From positions 1 to 41,727 of the forward strand of contig JACRBX010000104.1 in assembly GCA_016219225.1 (NCBI GenBank): a stretch of 41,727 bases of DNA. Direction: 5' to 3'. Below, piece after piece: positions 24,868 through 32,744 of this stretch. The translations under genes were made by a program, and so were the position numbers. Position 1 is the stretch's first letter. The number at the start of each line of letters is the position of its first letter. Below the pieces are notes generated by a model. It was not told the DNA's origin. It worked only from the letters and a program-made list of their open reading frames with translations, and searched no databases. The stretch comes from Deltaproteobacteria bacterium. Its GTDB lineage: Bacteria > Desulfobacterota > RBG-13-43-22.

Positions 24868-25593
24868 TTACCTTCCCAAATAAGCATTCTTGACCCTCTC
24901 GTCCAACCTGAGTTCCTCTGCCGTGCCCTCCAGGACAATATTTCCGGTTTCCAGCACATAACCCCTGTGGGCATATTTTAAGGCAAGACGGGCATTTTGT
25001 TCCACTAAAAAAATGGTCAGGCCCTGCCGGTTGAGCTCCTTCAGGACCCGAAATAGCTCATACATCAAAAAAGGGGCCAAACCCATGGAAGGCTCGTCCA
25101 AGAGCATCAATTTTCCCGGGTTCATCATGGCCCGGGCTACGGCCAGCATCTGCTGTTCCCCGCCGCTTAAGGTCTCGGCCATTTGATTTCGCCGTTCTTC
25201 CAATTTCGGGAAGAGTTCAAAAATCCGGCGGGAATTTTTAAGGGTCTTCTGATGGTCCTTTTGGGCATAAGCCGAAAGTTTTAAATTTTCCCAGACCGTC
25301 AGGTTACCGAAAATTCTCCGCCCCTCGGGCACCAGGGAGATCCCCAGTTGATTGACCACGTCATGAGGGGCGAATCGGGTCAGGTCCTGTCCCTCAAAAA
25401 TCATTCGTCCGGACCGAAAAAGGGGGGCCTCCGGCGGGGGAAGGCGCATGAGGCTCATCAGGGTGGTGGATTTCCCTGCTCCGTTGGCCCCGATAAGGGT
25501 AACGATCTCTCCCTCCGCCACCTGAAAGGTTATCCCATGGAGGACTTCGATGGGCCCGTAAGCGACCTTAAGGTCTTCGACGGAAAGAAGCAT
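24868..25593 (-). CDS. livF: Second liv-type ABC transporter, ATP-binding protein LivF
   Basis: A 241-residue ABC ATPase. Walker A GANGAGKST, LVPEGRRIFGNLTV, signature LSGGEQQ and LMLLDEPSMGLAPF are all present, as in LivF. The start ATG shares one base with the livG stop (TGATG). It belongs to the second livK-H-M-G-F operon (24868-29610). It has the same gene order as the first operon, but the protein sequences diverge enough that this is not a recent duplication. Confidence 0.95.
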   Translation of the reverse strand: MLLSVEDLKVAYGPIEVLHGITFQVAEGEIVTLIGANGAGKSTTLMSLMRLPPPEAPLFRSGRMIFEGQDLTRFAPHDVVNQLGISLVPEGRRIFGNLTVWENLKLSAYAQKDHQKTLKNSRRIFELFPKLEERRNQMAETLSGGEQQMLAVARAMMNPGKLMLLDEPSMGLAPFLMYELFRVLKELNRQGLTIFLVEQNARLALKYAHRGYVLETGNIVLEGTAEELRLDERVKNAYLGR

Positions 25594-26363
25594 CAGTCGT
25601 CCTCTTTTCCCAAATAGGCCTCGATAACCTGATGGTTCCTCTGGATTTCTTCCGGGTTACCCAGGGCGATGGTTTCTCCAAAATTCAAGACCTGGATGAT
25701 CTCGCACAGGTTCATGACCAGTCGCATCTCATGTTCGATGATCCAGATGGTGAGCTGAAATTCCCGGCGGATCCATCGGATCATCTCGATCAAATCATCT
25801 TTCTCCTGGAGATTCAGGCCGGCGGCCGGTTCATCGAGCAGGAGCAAGGCGGGTTGGGTCATGATGGCCCGGGCGATTTCCACCCGGCGTTGCAGCCCAT
25901 AAGGGAGATTCTTGGCCGGTTCGGCAGCGTATTTCAAGAGTCCCATAATATCCAGCATTTTTTGGGCTGTGCGATCGATATCTTTTTCCGCCTTTGAAAG
26001 ACGTACCGTTTGAAAAAAAACATCCAGGAGTCCATAGCCCAGGTTGTAATGCCGGGCAATCCGGAGATTATCCAGGACCGTCAGATTAGGCCAGAGGCGG
26101 ATATTTTGAAAGGTCCGGGCGATCCCCCGGGCGGTAACCTGATAGGGACGAAGACCATTTACCTTATGGCCCTGGATTTGAATGGTTCCTTGCGTCGGCC
26201 GATAGACTCCGCAAACAAGATTAAAAATGGTGGTTTTGCCGGCCCCATTGGGCCCGATCAGACCGACCAGTTCCCCTCCCATGAGCCGGAGGTTGAAATT
26301 GGATACCGCTTTTAAGCCTCCGAATAGATGGGTCAGATCTTGGACCTCAAACAACATGCTCAT
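25593..26363 (-). CDS. livG: Second liv-type ABC transporter, ATP-binding protein LivG
   Basis: A 256-residue ABC ATPase. Walker A GPNGAGKTT, Q-loop region GIARTFQNIRLWPNLTVLDN, signature LPYGLQRRVEIARAI and LLLLDEPAAGLN are seen. I start at the ATG of MSMLFEV at 26363, which overlaps the livM end by 17 nt and has GGGCAGG upstream; the longer frame to 26408 adds residues not seen in the family. It pairs with LivF. Confidence 0.93.
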   Translation of the reverse strand: MSMLFEVQDLTHLFGGLKAVSNFNLRLMGGELVGLIGPNGAGKTTIFNLVCGVYRPTQGTIQIQGHKVNGLRPYQVTARGIARTFQNIRLWPNLTVLDNLRIARHYNLGYGLLDVFFQTVRLSKAEKDIDRTAQKMLDIMGLLKYAAEPAKNLPYGLQRRVEIARAIMTQPALLLLDEPAAGLNLQEKDDLIEMIRWIRREFQLTIWIIEHEMRLVMNLCEIIQVLNFGETIALGNPEEIQRNHQVIEAYLGKEDD

Positions 26364-27390
26364 CCTGCCCTTTCGGCCTGAAAAAGCGGCCCAGACGGGG
26401 GAAAACATCGGTCAGCTCGCGGTGGCCGAGGAGTCCTTCCGGCCGGAAAAGCATCAATAGAAAGAGGAGGAGGGGCACCACAACCCATTTGAGAACCTGT
26501 AAGGGACGCAGCAGTTCCAGGATCAGGGTCAAAAGGACGGCACTTAAAACCGATCCGCTTAAAGAACCCATGCCTCCCAGATAGACCATGACCATGGCCT
26601 CAGTGGATTTCATGATCGTAAAGCTTCCGGGATTGATGTAGCCGAGGATATGGGCAAATAAACCTCCACTGATCCCGGCCAGTCCGGAGGAGAACATGAA
26701 CGCCACCATCTTGGTCTTTTGGGTGTTCACGCCCATAATTTCAGCGGAGATCTCGTCTTCCCGGATGGCCAGAATACCCTTGCCGTAGGTGGACCCGACA
26801 AACCGCTTGATCAACAGGATGGTCAAAAAGACAAACAGGCCGATCCAGATCAGCATCCAGGGGAGATTAAAAAAATCTTCCATGCCGTTGACCACCCGTT
26901 TCATGCCCATAAAACCCCTGGCTCCGCCGATGATCTGGATGTTTTCAATGGCGCTTTTAATGATGTAGTTAGCGGCCAGGGTTATGATGGCCAGATAATC
27001 GCCGCGGGTTCGAAAGGAGGGGATGGCCACCATCAAACCGGCCAGGGCAGCCGCCAACCCGCCCAGGAGGAGTAAAAAGGGAAAAAGGATGACGGCCCCC
27101 TGGGGATTTAGAAGGCTGGGGCCTAATGGGGAGCCTTCGGTAAAGAACCAGACGGTGAGTAAAGAGGTTACATAGGCCCCGACGGCCATAAACCCGGCAT
27201 GGCCGCAGGAAAATTCCCCCATATAGCCGTTAATCAGGTTGAGGCTGGCCGAAAGGATAATATTGACGCCCATGAACATCAAGATGAGTTGGCTATAGGC
27301 ATCCAGCCAGCCCATCCAGGTCAGGCCGATGGTCAAAAGAAATATCAGGGCGCTCAAGAAAACCATGGGGCGGCGGATCATGGGAAGCAC
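26347..27390 (-). CDS. livM: Second liv-type ABC transporter permease LivM
   Basis: A 347-residue permease with about ten hydrophobic segments. LINGYMGEFSCGHAGFMAVG and MVYLGGMGSLSGSVLSA are LivM hallmark segments. The first possible start is a GTG at 27390; an ATG three codons later (27381) is equally plausible because neither has a strong ribosome binding site. It begins 9 nt after the livH stop. A longer first periplasmic loop (FTEGSPLGPSLLNPQG) distinguishes it from the first-cluster LivM. Confidence 0.93.
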   Translation of the reverse strand: MLPMIRRPMVFLSALIFLLTIGLTWMGWLDAYSQLILMFMGVNIILSASLNLINGYMGEFSCGHAGFMAVGAYVTSLLTVWFFTEGSPLGPSLLNPQGAVILFPFLLLLGGLAAALAGLMVAIPSFRTRGDYLAIITLAANYIIKSAIENIQIIGGARGFMGMKRVVNGMEDFFNLPWMLIWIGLFVFLTILLIKRFVGSTYGKGILAIREDEISAEIMGVNTQKTKMVAFMFSSGLAGISGGLFAHILGYINPGSFTIMKSTEAMVMVYLGGMGSLSGSVLSAVLLTLILELLRPLQVLKWVVVPLLLFLLMLFRPEGLLGHRELTDVFPRLGRFFRPKGQDEHVV

Positions 27391-27399
27391 CGAACCATC

Positions 27400-28332
27400 T
27401 TAGACTTTGGTCCGGCGGGCCAGGCCGAAGAGGCCGGTGGGCCTGAAGATCAGGATGAGCATCAGGATGCCAAAGGCGATCAGGTCCCGAAAGGTAGAGG
27501 GAAAATAGGTGGCGGAAAAGATTTCAATGAATCCCAGAAGCAACCCGCCGACAAAGGCCCCGCGGATCTCCCCGATTCCGCCGACCACGGCGGCAATGAA
27601 GGCCTTCCAGCCGATCAAGGCACCCATATAGGGTTCCAGGACCGGGTAGGAAAGGGCAAAAAGGATTCCGGCCAGGGCGGCCAGAGAGGAACCCAGGGCA
27701 AAGGTGATGACGATGATCTGATCCACCGGAATGCCCATGAGCGGCACGGCCACCCGGTCATAGGAAATGGCCCGCATGGCCAGGCCCCACCTGGTTTTCC
27801 GGACCACGAAATGGAGAAAGAAGAAGACCAGAAAGGTGATGATAATCACCATTACCTTCAGGTTGGTAAAGGTGATCCCGGCGAAGTGGTAAATCTCCTT
27901 GGGGATCAACTCCGGAAAAAATTTTCGACTGGCCCCCAGGAGGGAAAGGTTTCCGTTTTCCAGGATCAATCCGACCATCAGGGCGGTGATGACCACGTAG
28001 AGCCGGTTGACCCCTTTCCGGCGGAGGGGCCGGTAGGCTATCCGTTCGATAAATACCCCCACCCCGGCCGTCAGGGCCATGGTGACGGCAAAGGTCAGGA
28101 TCAGGATCAGGCCCGGGGAGAGGCTCCAGGGTAATTGAAGGCCATAAGTTCCCAAAAGGAAAGTGGCTACAAAAAAGCCGATATAGGCCCCGACCATAAA
28201 AATATCGCCGTGGGCGAAGTTGATCAGGAGCAAAACCCCGTAGACCATGGTATACCCCAGGGCAATGAGGGCATAGAAGCTCCCCCATTGCAGGGCGTTG
28301 ATGAAGTTTTGCAAGAAAAGAGTTGAATCCAT
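27400..28332 (-). CDS. livH: Second liv-type ABC transporter permease LivH
   Basis: A 310-residue permease: ALIALGYTMVYGVLLLINFA then HGD near the N-terminus and AAVVGGIGEIRGAFVGG near the C-terminus. About eight helices. It follows livK after a 105-nt gap that contains a repeat-built hairpin, so LivH-M-G-F may be made at a lower level than the binding protein. Confidence 0.94.
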   Translation of the reverse strand: MDSTLFLQNFINALQWGSFYALIALGYTMVYGVLLLINFAHGDIFMVGAYIGFFVATFLLGTYGLQLPWSLSPGLILILTFAVTMALTAGVGVFIERIAYRPLRRKGVNRLYVVITALMVGLILENGNLSLLGASRKFFPELIPKEIYHFAGITFTNLKVMVIIITFLVFFFLHFVVRKTRWGLAMRAISYDRVAVPLMGIPVDQIIVITFALGSSLAALAGILFALSYPVLEPYMGALIGWKAFIAAVVGGIGEIRGAFVGGLLLGFIEIFSATYFPSTFRDLIAFGILMLILIFRPTGLFGLARRTKV

Positions 28333-28340
28333 GTTGTGCG

Positions 28341-28436
28341 TTGAGTTCGGAGTTCGGAGTTCGGAGTAAAATCTAAGAATTTAATTTGTGACTCGGACTT
28401 CCTGACTCCGAACTCCGAACTCGTAACTCCGAACTC
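28341..28436. repeat. TCGGAGTTC repeat hairpin within the second liv operon
   Basis: Tandem GAGTTCGGAGTTCGGAG words near 28343-28366 are mirrored by CTCCGAACTCCGAACTC and a further CTCCGAACTC near 28405-28436. The RNA can form a long stem between livK and livH. The same words occur at 13855-13876, 16292-16320 and 24790-24845. Confidence 0.6.
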
Positions 28437-28437
28437 A

Positions 28438-29610
28438 TTAGGGGCAAACCGATTTATAAAAGTTAAAGGTCCCTTCCGGACTGATCTTGACCAGGACGGC
28501 GCATTTGATGGGGTCCCCATTTTTGCCGGTAAAGGTCATCTTGCCGGTGATCCCGTCAAATTCTTTGACCTTCGCCAATTGATCGCGGATGGCCTTTCGG
28601 TCCTTTTCCAGATTTCCGGTCAGGCCTTTGGTATTCTGGACGGCCTGGAGGAGCATCCGGATGGCATCCCAGGTCAGGGCGGCCACGTCATCCGGTTCGT
28701 AGCCGTATTTGGCCTTATAGCTTTCTATGAATTCCTTGGTGGCCCCCTTGGCCCCGGCCGCAGCATAGTGGGTGCTGAAATAAGAACCGATGCAGTCCTT
28801 GCCGCACAGTTTCATCAACTCGGCCGACCCCCAGGAATCGCTTCCCAGGACCGGTTTTTTCCAGCCCAGTTCATGGGCCTGTTTGATGATCAGAGGGACT
28901 TCATCGTAATACTGGGGTGTAAATAGGACATCGGCTTTGGAGGCGATGATCTTGGTCAACTGGGCACTGAAGTCGCGGTCTTTGGTGGTAAAGGTCTCAA
29001 AGGCCACCACAGAGCCTTTGCCATGTATTTTTTCAAAGGCTTCCTTGAAAAATTCGGCCAATCCCTTGGGATAATCACTGGCGATATCGTACAGGACCGC
29101 CGCCTTTTTGGCCTTTAATTCTTTGGTAGCAAAATTGGCTAATACCGGTCCCTGGAAAGGGTCCAGAAAACAGGCCCGAAAGACCCAGGGACGGTTTTGG
29201 GTGGTCTTGGGGTTGGTCGACCAGGGACTGATCATGATTGTCTTATTGGCATCACAGACTTCTCCGGCCGGGATGGCCTGTTTGCTGGACTGGGGTCCGA
29301 TGATAGCCAGGACCTTATCCTGGGTGATCAATTTCAAGGCGGTAGCGGTGGCCGACTCGGCCTTGGCCTCATTGTCCTGATAGATGAACTCCAGGGGATA
29401 GACTTTGTTCCCTACTTTTAACCCACCGGCCTTGTTGATCCGTTCTTTCAACATTTCTCCGGCGTATTTTGAACCTTCCCCCACCTTGGGGATGTCGCCG
29501 GTCAAAGGGATGTTGAAGCCGATCTTGATTGTACCGGCGGCCGAACCTATTCCCGAACAATAAAGACCAGTCAGTACGACCAGTCCCACCACCAAAATCC
29601 ATTTCCTCAT
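28438..29610 (-). CDS. livK: Second ABC transporter periplasmic substrate-binding protein (LivK type)
   Basis: A 390-residue type I periplasmic binding protein. A Sec signal (MRKWILVVGLVVLTGLYCSG, cleavage expected near GSAAG) is followed by TIKIGFNIPLTGDIPKVGEG. Further blocks are AIIGPQSSKQAIPAGEV, FRACFLDPFQGPVLANFA and LGSDSWGSAELMK. The start is the ATG at 29610 with GGAAGGGGGA upstream; a longer frame to 29799 runs through the promoter. The ligand may be an amino acid, amide or short acid. First gene of the operon. Confidence 0.94.
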   Translation of the reverse strand: MRKWILVVGLVVLTGLYCSGIGSAAGTIKIGFNIPLTGDIPKVGEGSKYAGEMLKERINKAGGLKVGNKVYPLEFIYQDNEAKAESATATALKLITQDKVLAIIGPQSSKQAIPAGEVCDANKTIMISPWSTNPKTTQNRPWVFRACFLDPFQGPVLANFATKELKAKKAAVLYDIASDYPKGLAEFFKEAFEKIHGKGSVVAFETFTTKDRDFSAQLTKIIASKADVLFTPQYYDEVPLIIKQAHELGWKKPVLGSDSWGSAELMKLCGKDCIGSYFSTHYAAAGAKGATKEFIESYKAKYGYEPDDVAALTWDAIRMLLQAVQNTKGLTGNLEKDRKAIRDQLAKVKEFDGITGKMTFTGKNGDPIKCAVLVKISPEGTFNFYKSVCP

Positions 29611-29694
29611 CGGTGTTTCCCCCTTCCTCGGAGCCTTTTGCAAATGTTTAAATTTGGTTAAATAGGTCAGGCATCCTGCCTGAACAATAGCCGG

Positions 29695-29711
29695 ATTGGC
29701 CGAAGGCCGAT
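29695..29711. repeat. Single hairpin related to the tandem array at 19686-19760
   Basis: ATTGGCC-GAA-GGCCGAT in the gap upstream of livK; it differs by one base from the third unit at 19744-19760. It would be in the leader of the second liv transcript. The wider gap (29611-29979) holds two divergent promoters and no gene. Confidence 0.55.
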
Positions 29712-29770
29712 AATGTGTTGAAAACCATTTTGTATTAACGTTTCTATAAATCGCAGATTTGAGCAGAGAC

Positions 29771-29799
29771 AATGTATTGAATTGTAATAGGGGAGTCAA
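29771..29799 (-). promoter_or_regulatory. Promoter of the second liv operon
   Basis: Minus strand: TTGACT (29794-29799), 17 nt, TACATT (29771-29776). Leader of about 155 nt including the hairpin at 29695-29711. Its -35 box lies 22 nt from the -35 box of the divergent promoter at 29822-29850. Confidence 0.55.
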
Positions 29800-29821
29800 G
29801 GAAAAAGCTTGGATATTTAAA

Positions 29822-29850
29822 TTGACAATGGGTCCTGATAGCCATAAAAT
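29822..29850 (+). promoter_or_regulatory. Near-consensus promoter of the winged-helix/AAA/FtsK-nuclease operon
   Basis: TTGACA (29822-29827), 17 nt, TAAAAT (29845-29850). The -35 is perfect and the -10 matches five of six. About 120 nt of leader precedes the first ATG at 29980. One of the strongest promoter matches in the window. Confidence 0.7.
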
Positions 29851-29979
29851 TTACTCGCCTTTTTATAAGGCCTGTTAACTATGGGATAAGATTTGGAGGT
29901 TGTCCCAAAGTCAGGGATAACGCCCAGGAAAAATTTTTGAATTCGTAGCTTCGGGCCATCCCTTAAATTTGAGGTCGGA

Positions 29980-30855
29980 ATGCCAAAAAAAAACATAGAA
30001 TTGCCCGATGAATCGGTTCTTGCTGAAGGCGTTTTAAAGACCCTGGGACAACAAGGTCAACCCAAGACGGTCAAGGAGCTAAGAAAGCCGCTGAGCGGGT
30101 TGTTTAAACTCCCGGAAGACCGACTGGGTGAATTGATGACCGGTTTGGTTTCCGGGGAAAAGATCTTCGAATGGCCGGCCAAGGGAAAGGGCCGGCAACG
30201 TTACTGGACAGAGCCGCTCTCCCGGTTCATGGCCGAAAAAACAGTCCAGCTCCTGGCTGAAAAACCCCTGACTCCAGTGGAACTCAAAAGGAATCTTAAC
30301 AAGGCATTATTCGGCATCCCCAAGATAACCACTGAGAAGGGAATTCAGTCTTTGTTGGATCAGGGGATCCTTTTGATCCATCCTAAATTCGGGTCCCTTA
30401 AAGCCCGATTGGGCCTTCACCCTCCTGATCCCAAACCGTATCTTAATAAAGTACGGAAAGAACTGGATCAGGTGCATAAAACACTTGGTCCAGCCGGGGT
30501 CTCCCGGGAAGCTATTCATCAGGCGCTGATGGTTTTACTGGGTATCCCGGCCGGGCCCGAAATCTTCACAGAAGCGCCGGGGATGAAGGATGTCGAGTCC
30601 AGGCTCCTTTCCAAGATGGTGGAAATCGAACCCCAGGCACCGTCCGGGGCCTTGGTATCTCTCCGGAATTTACGCCGCTCCCTGAATTTTGAAAAGGGAT
30701 TGTTTGACCGGGCCATCATCGATCTGGCGATAAAAGACCGGATTATCCTGCATCAGCACAGTTTCCCCCAGGGCTTGTCCGAAGAAGAACGGCAGGATTT
30801 GGTGGCGGACCAAAGAGGCCAATATTATGTCGGGGCGGTTTTAACAGGCAGATGA
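29980..30855 (+). CDS. Unknown winged-helix-like protein, first gene of a three-gene DNA-processing operon
   Basis: I do not recognise a named family for this 291-residue protein. The sequence reads as repeated small helical/winged-helix modules: VLKTLGQQGQPKTVKELRKP at about 18-37, AEKTVQLLAEKPLTPVELKR at 84-103, SREAIHQALMVLLGIP near 170-185 and SLRNLRRSLNFEKGLFDRAI near 227-246, each resembling the helix-turn-helix half of a winged helix. No catalytic motif or membrane segment is visible. GAGGT precedes the ATG. Its TGA overlaps the ATPase ATG by 4 nt, so the two are coupled. By context it could be a DNA-binding or adaptor subunit for the downstream motor-nuclease. Confidence 0.7.
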   Translation: MPKKNIELPDESVLAEGVLKTLGQQGQPKTVKELRKPLSGLFKLPEDRLGELMTGLVSGEKIFEWPAKGKGRQRYWTEPLSRFMAEKTVQLLAEKPLTPVELKRNLNKALFGIPKITTEKGIQSLLDQGILLIHPKFGSLKARLGLHPPDPKPYLNKVRKELDQVHKTLGPAGVSREAIHQALMVLLGIPAGPEIFTEAPGMKDVESRLLSKMVEIEPQAPSGALVSLRNLRRSLNFEKGLFDRAIIDLAIKDRIILHQHSFPQGLSEEERQDLVADQRGQYYVGAVLTGR

Positions 30856-32744
30856 GAAAGGATTCAGGTAATTTGATTGATACCAGAATGCTTAACCCTT
30901 TTATGGGTTCGGTGGTCAGCGATCCCTGGAGACCGGCTGGGGTGGATGTGCCAACCATCCATGCCGAGGCCTTCGATCGCTGCTGCCAGGCCGTTGATTT
31001 TGTTCAGAAGGCCCGGCAAAGCACTTCGCTCATTATCCATGGTGAAGCCGGGAGCGGGAAGACCCATTTAATGGCCAGGCTGCGTTCTTATCTGGAAAAA
31101 CTACCCCTGGTCTTTGTCTCCATTTCCCTCCAGACAGCGCCTCAGATGATCTGGAGGCATTTGAGAAGATGTTTGATCGATGACCTGCTCCGTCCGGGGG
31201 ATCAGGGACAAACGCAGTTTGATAAAGTGGTTATCCGGAGGTCGGTCGACCGGCTGTTTCAATCGGAAAGCCTGTTGTCCCAGGTCCAGATGGACCATGA
31301 CTTTTTCTGTGTTCTAAACCTTCTCTTGCAGGGGTCCTTTCGCCGGGAAACCCGGGCCTGGCTCCGGGGAGATTCGTTGACCGAAACGGATTTGGCCAAA
31401 ATCAATCTTCCGGCCTTGACCGAAGAGGAAGAGGACCCGGAAGACAAGGCCCGCCGGGTGGTCCTCAGTCTCGCAAACCTGTTCGGGCCCGAGGTCGGTC
31501 TGGTATTCTGCTTTGATCAGGTGGAAGCCTTGCAAAACCGTCCCGGGGAGAAAGCCGGGTTGTTCGCCTTCGGGAAAATGGTCCGGGCCTTACACGATGG
31601 GACCGGAAATGCCCTGTTGATTTCCTGCATCCAATCCTCCTTTGTCGATCCTCTATACGATTCGGTCGACCAGGCGGATCAGGATCGTTTGGCCAGATAT
31701 GGTAAGTTTACCTTACTGCCGTTGCAGTATGATCAGGCCGTTTCCTTGATTTCGGCCAGGTTGAATACCCTTCCCGAATTGGCCGAACTCCGATCGGGGC
31801 GACCCCGGCTCTGGCCCTTAAATGAATCGGATCTTCAGGCCTTTTTCGGACAACAGACCATCCCTACCATTACGGCCAGAAAAATCATTGCCTATTGTGC
31901 CCAGCTTTTTGAGGCGGTCCGGGGAAAGCCGGTCAAAGCCTCGGTCAATACTTCCGATTTTTTGGAGGAACTTTGGCAGCAGGCCCTGGAGAAAGCCGCG
32001 GCGGCCAACAGCCCGGAAGATTCCGACCCGATCCTCCAGCATGGGTTGTCGGGATTGATGGGCATTCAGAAAGATCCCTGGCGGGAAAATCAGGACGAGA
32101 CCCTCAAGGATATTGATTTGATCTTCTCCCCTTCAAAAGGCAAGCGGATTGAAATCAGTCTTTGCAATCAGCAAAACATGACCGGTCTGGCTTACCGCCT
32201 GAAACGACTCTCGGAAGGTCTGAAAAAAGGGGGTTTTCAAAAACTGATCCTGATTCGTGACCCGCGACTGCCCATAAAACCAACGGCCCGGAAGGTCAAA
32301 GAATATCTTGGCGAGTTGAAAAAGTCGGGCGCCCGCTTGATCCATCCGCCCATGGAAGTCCTGGCCGCCCTGGCCGCTCTGCGGGGCCTTCTTTCAGAAG
32401 CCAAGGCCGGCGATCTGACTCACCGGGGCCTGACAGTTGGTCCGAATACCTTGCAGCAATGGCTGGTCGAAAATATACCCCCGGCTCTGCAGGATTTTAT
32501 GGAGAAGTTGACCGCCGAAGGGGAAGATGTTTTCCCGGGAGAGGCCCTCCTGGCCTTGCTGGAGGAAAGTCTCCTATTAAAATTAAACGAGGCGGCCGTT
32601 CGATTGGATCAACCGCCTTCAGCCCTCTGGACCTGGGTCAGAAAGAATCCGGGGCTGGTCGGACTCCTGAACGGCCCGCCGACCCTCCTGTTCCAGATTG
32701 TTCCGGATATTTTTTCTTTGGATTATTCGGAGGTGCCGGCATGA
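30852..32744 (+). CDS. AAA-type P-loop ATPase, middle gene of the three-gene operon
   Basis: A 630-residue protein. Walker A GEAGSGKTH is at 64-72 and the Walker B-like segment LVFCFDQVEAL at 217-227, giving D222 followed by Q rather than the usual E (a second acid, E225, is nearby). The N-terminal half looks like an Orc/Cdc6- or STAND-type loader ATPase: IHAEAFDRCCQAVDF, then the P-loop, then LISCIQSSFVDPLYD as sensor 1. The C-terminal half contains RIEISLCNQQNMTGLAYRLK and GFQKLILIRDPRLP, an alpha/beta segment like a degenerate nuclease or receiver fold, but without a clear active site. It overlaps both neighbours by 4 nt. It is cytoplasmic. It may load or activate the FtsK-like motor. Confidence 0.75.
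   Translation: MRKDSGNLIDTRMLNPFMGSVVSDPWRPAGVDVPTIHAEAFDRCCQAVDFVQKARQSTSLIIHGEAGSGKTHLMARLRSYLEKLPLVFVSISLQTAPQMIWRHLRRCLIDDLLRPGDQGQTQFDKVVIRRSVDRLFQSESLLSQVQMDHDFFCVLNLLLQGSFRRETRAWLRGDSLTETDLAKINLPALTEEEEDPEDKARRVVLSLANLFGPEVGLVFCFDQVEALQNRPGEKAGLFAFGKMVRALHDGTGNALLISCIQSSFVDPLYDSVDQADQDRLARYGKFTLLPLQYDQAVSLISARLNTLPELAELRSGRPRLWPLNESDLQAFFGQQTIPTITARKIIAYCAQLFEAVRGKPVKASVNTSDFLEELWQQALEKAAAANSPEDSDPILQHGLSGLMGIQKDPWRENQDETLKDIDLIFSPSKGKRIEISLCNQQNMTGLAYRLKRLSEGLKKGGFQKLILIRDPRLPIKPTARKVKEYLGELKKSGARLIHPPMEVLAALAALRGLLSEAKAGDLTHRGLTVGPNTLQQWLVENIPPALQDFMEKLTAEGEDVFPGEALLALLEESLLLKLNEAAVRLDQPPSALWTWVRKNPGLVGLLNGPPTLLFQIVPDIFSLDYSEVPA

Noticed and set aside
27199-28134. 311-codon plus-strand open frame
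   Set aside because: Antisense to livM/livH of the second transporter; composition dominated by Gly/Asp/His/Gln as expected of a mirror frame of membrane proteins.
28438-29610. Lipoprotein signal in the second binding protein
   Set aside because: The cysteine in LTGLYCSG has Tyr at -1, not a small residue, so a lipobox is not supported.
28438-29799. Long 453-codon version of the second binding protein
   Set aside because: The extra 63 residues precede a clear signal peptide and ribosome binding site and extend through the predicted promoter.
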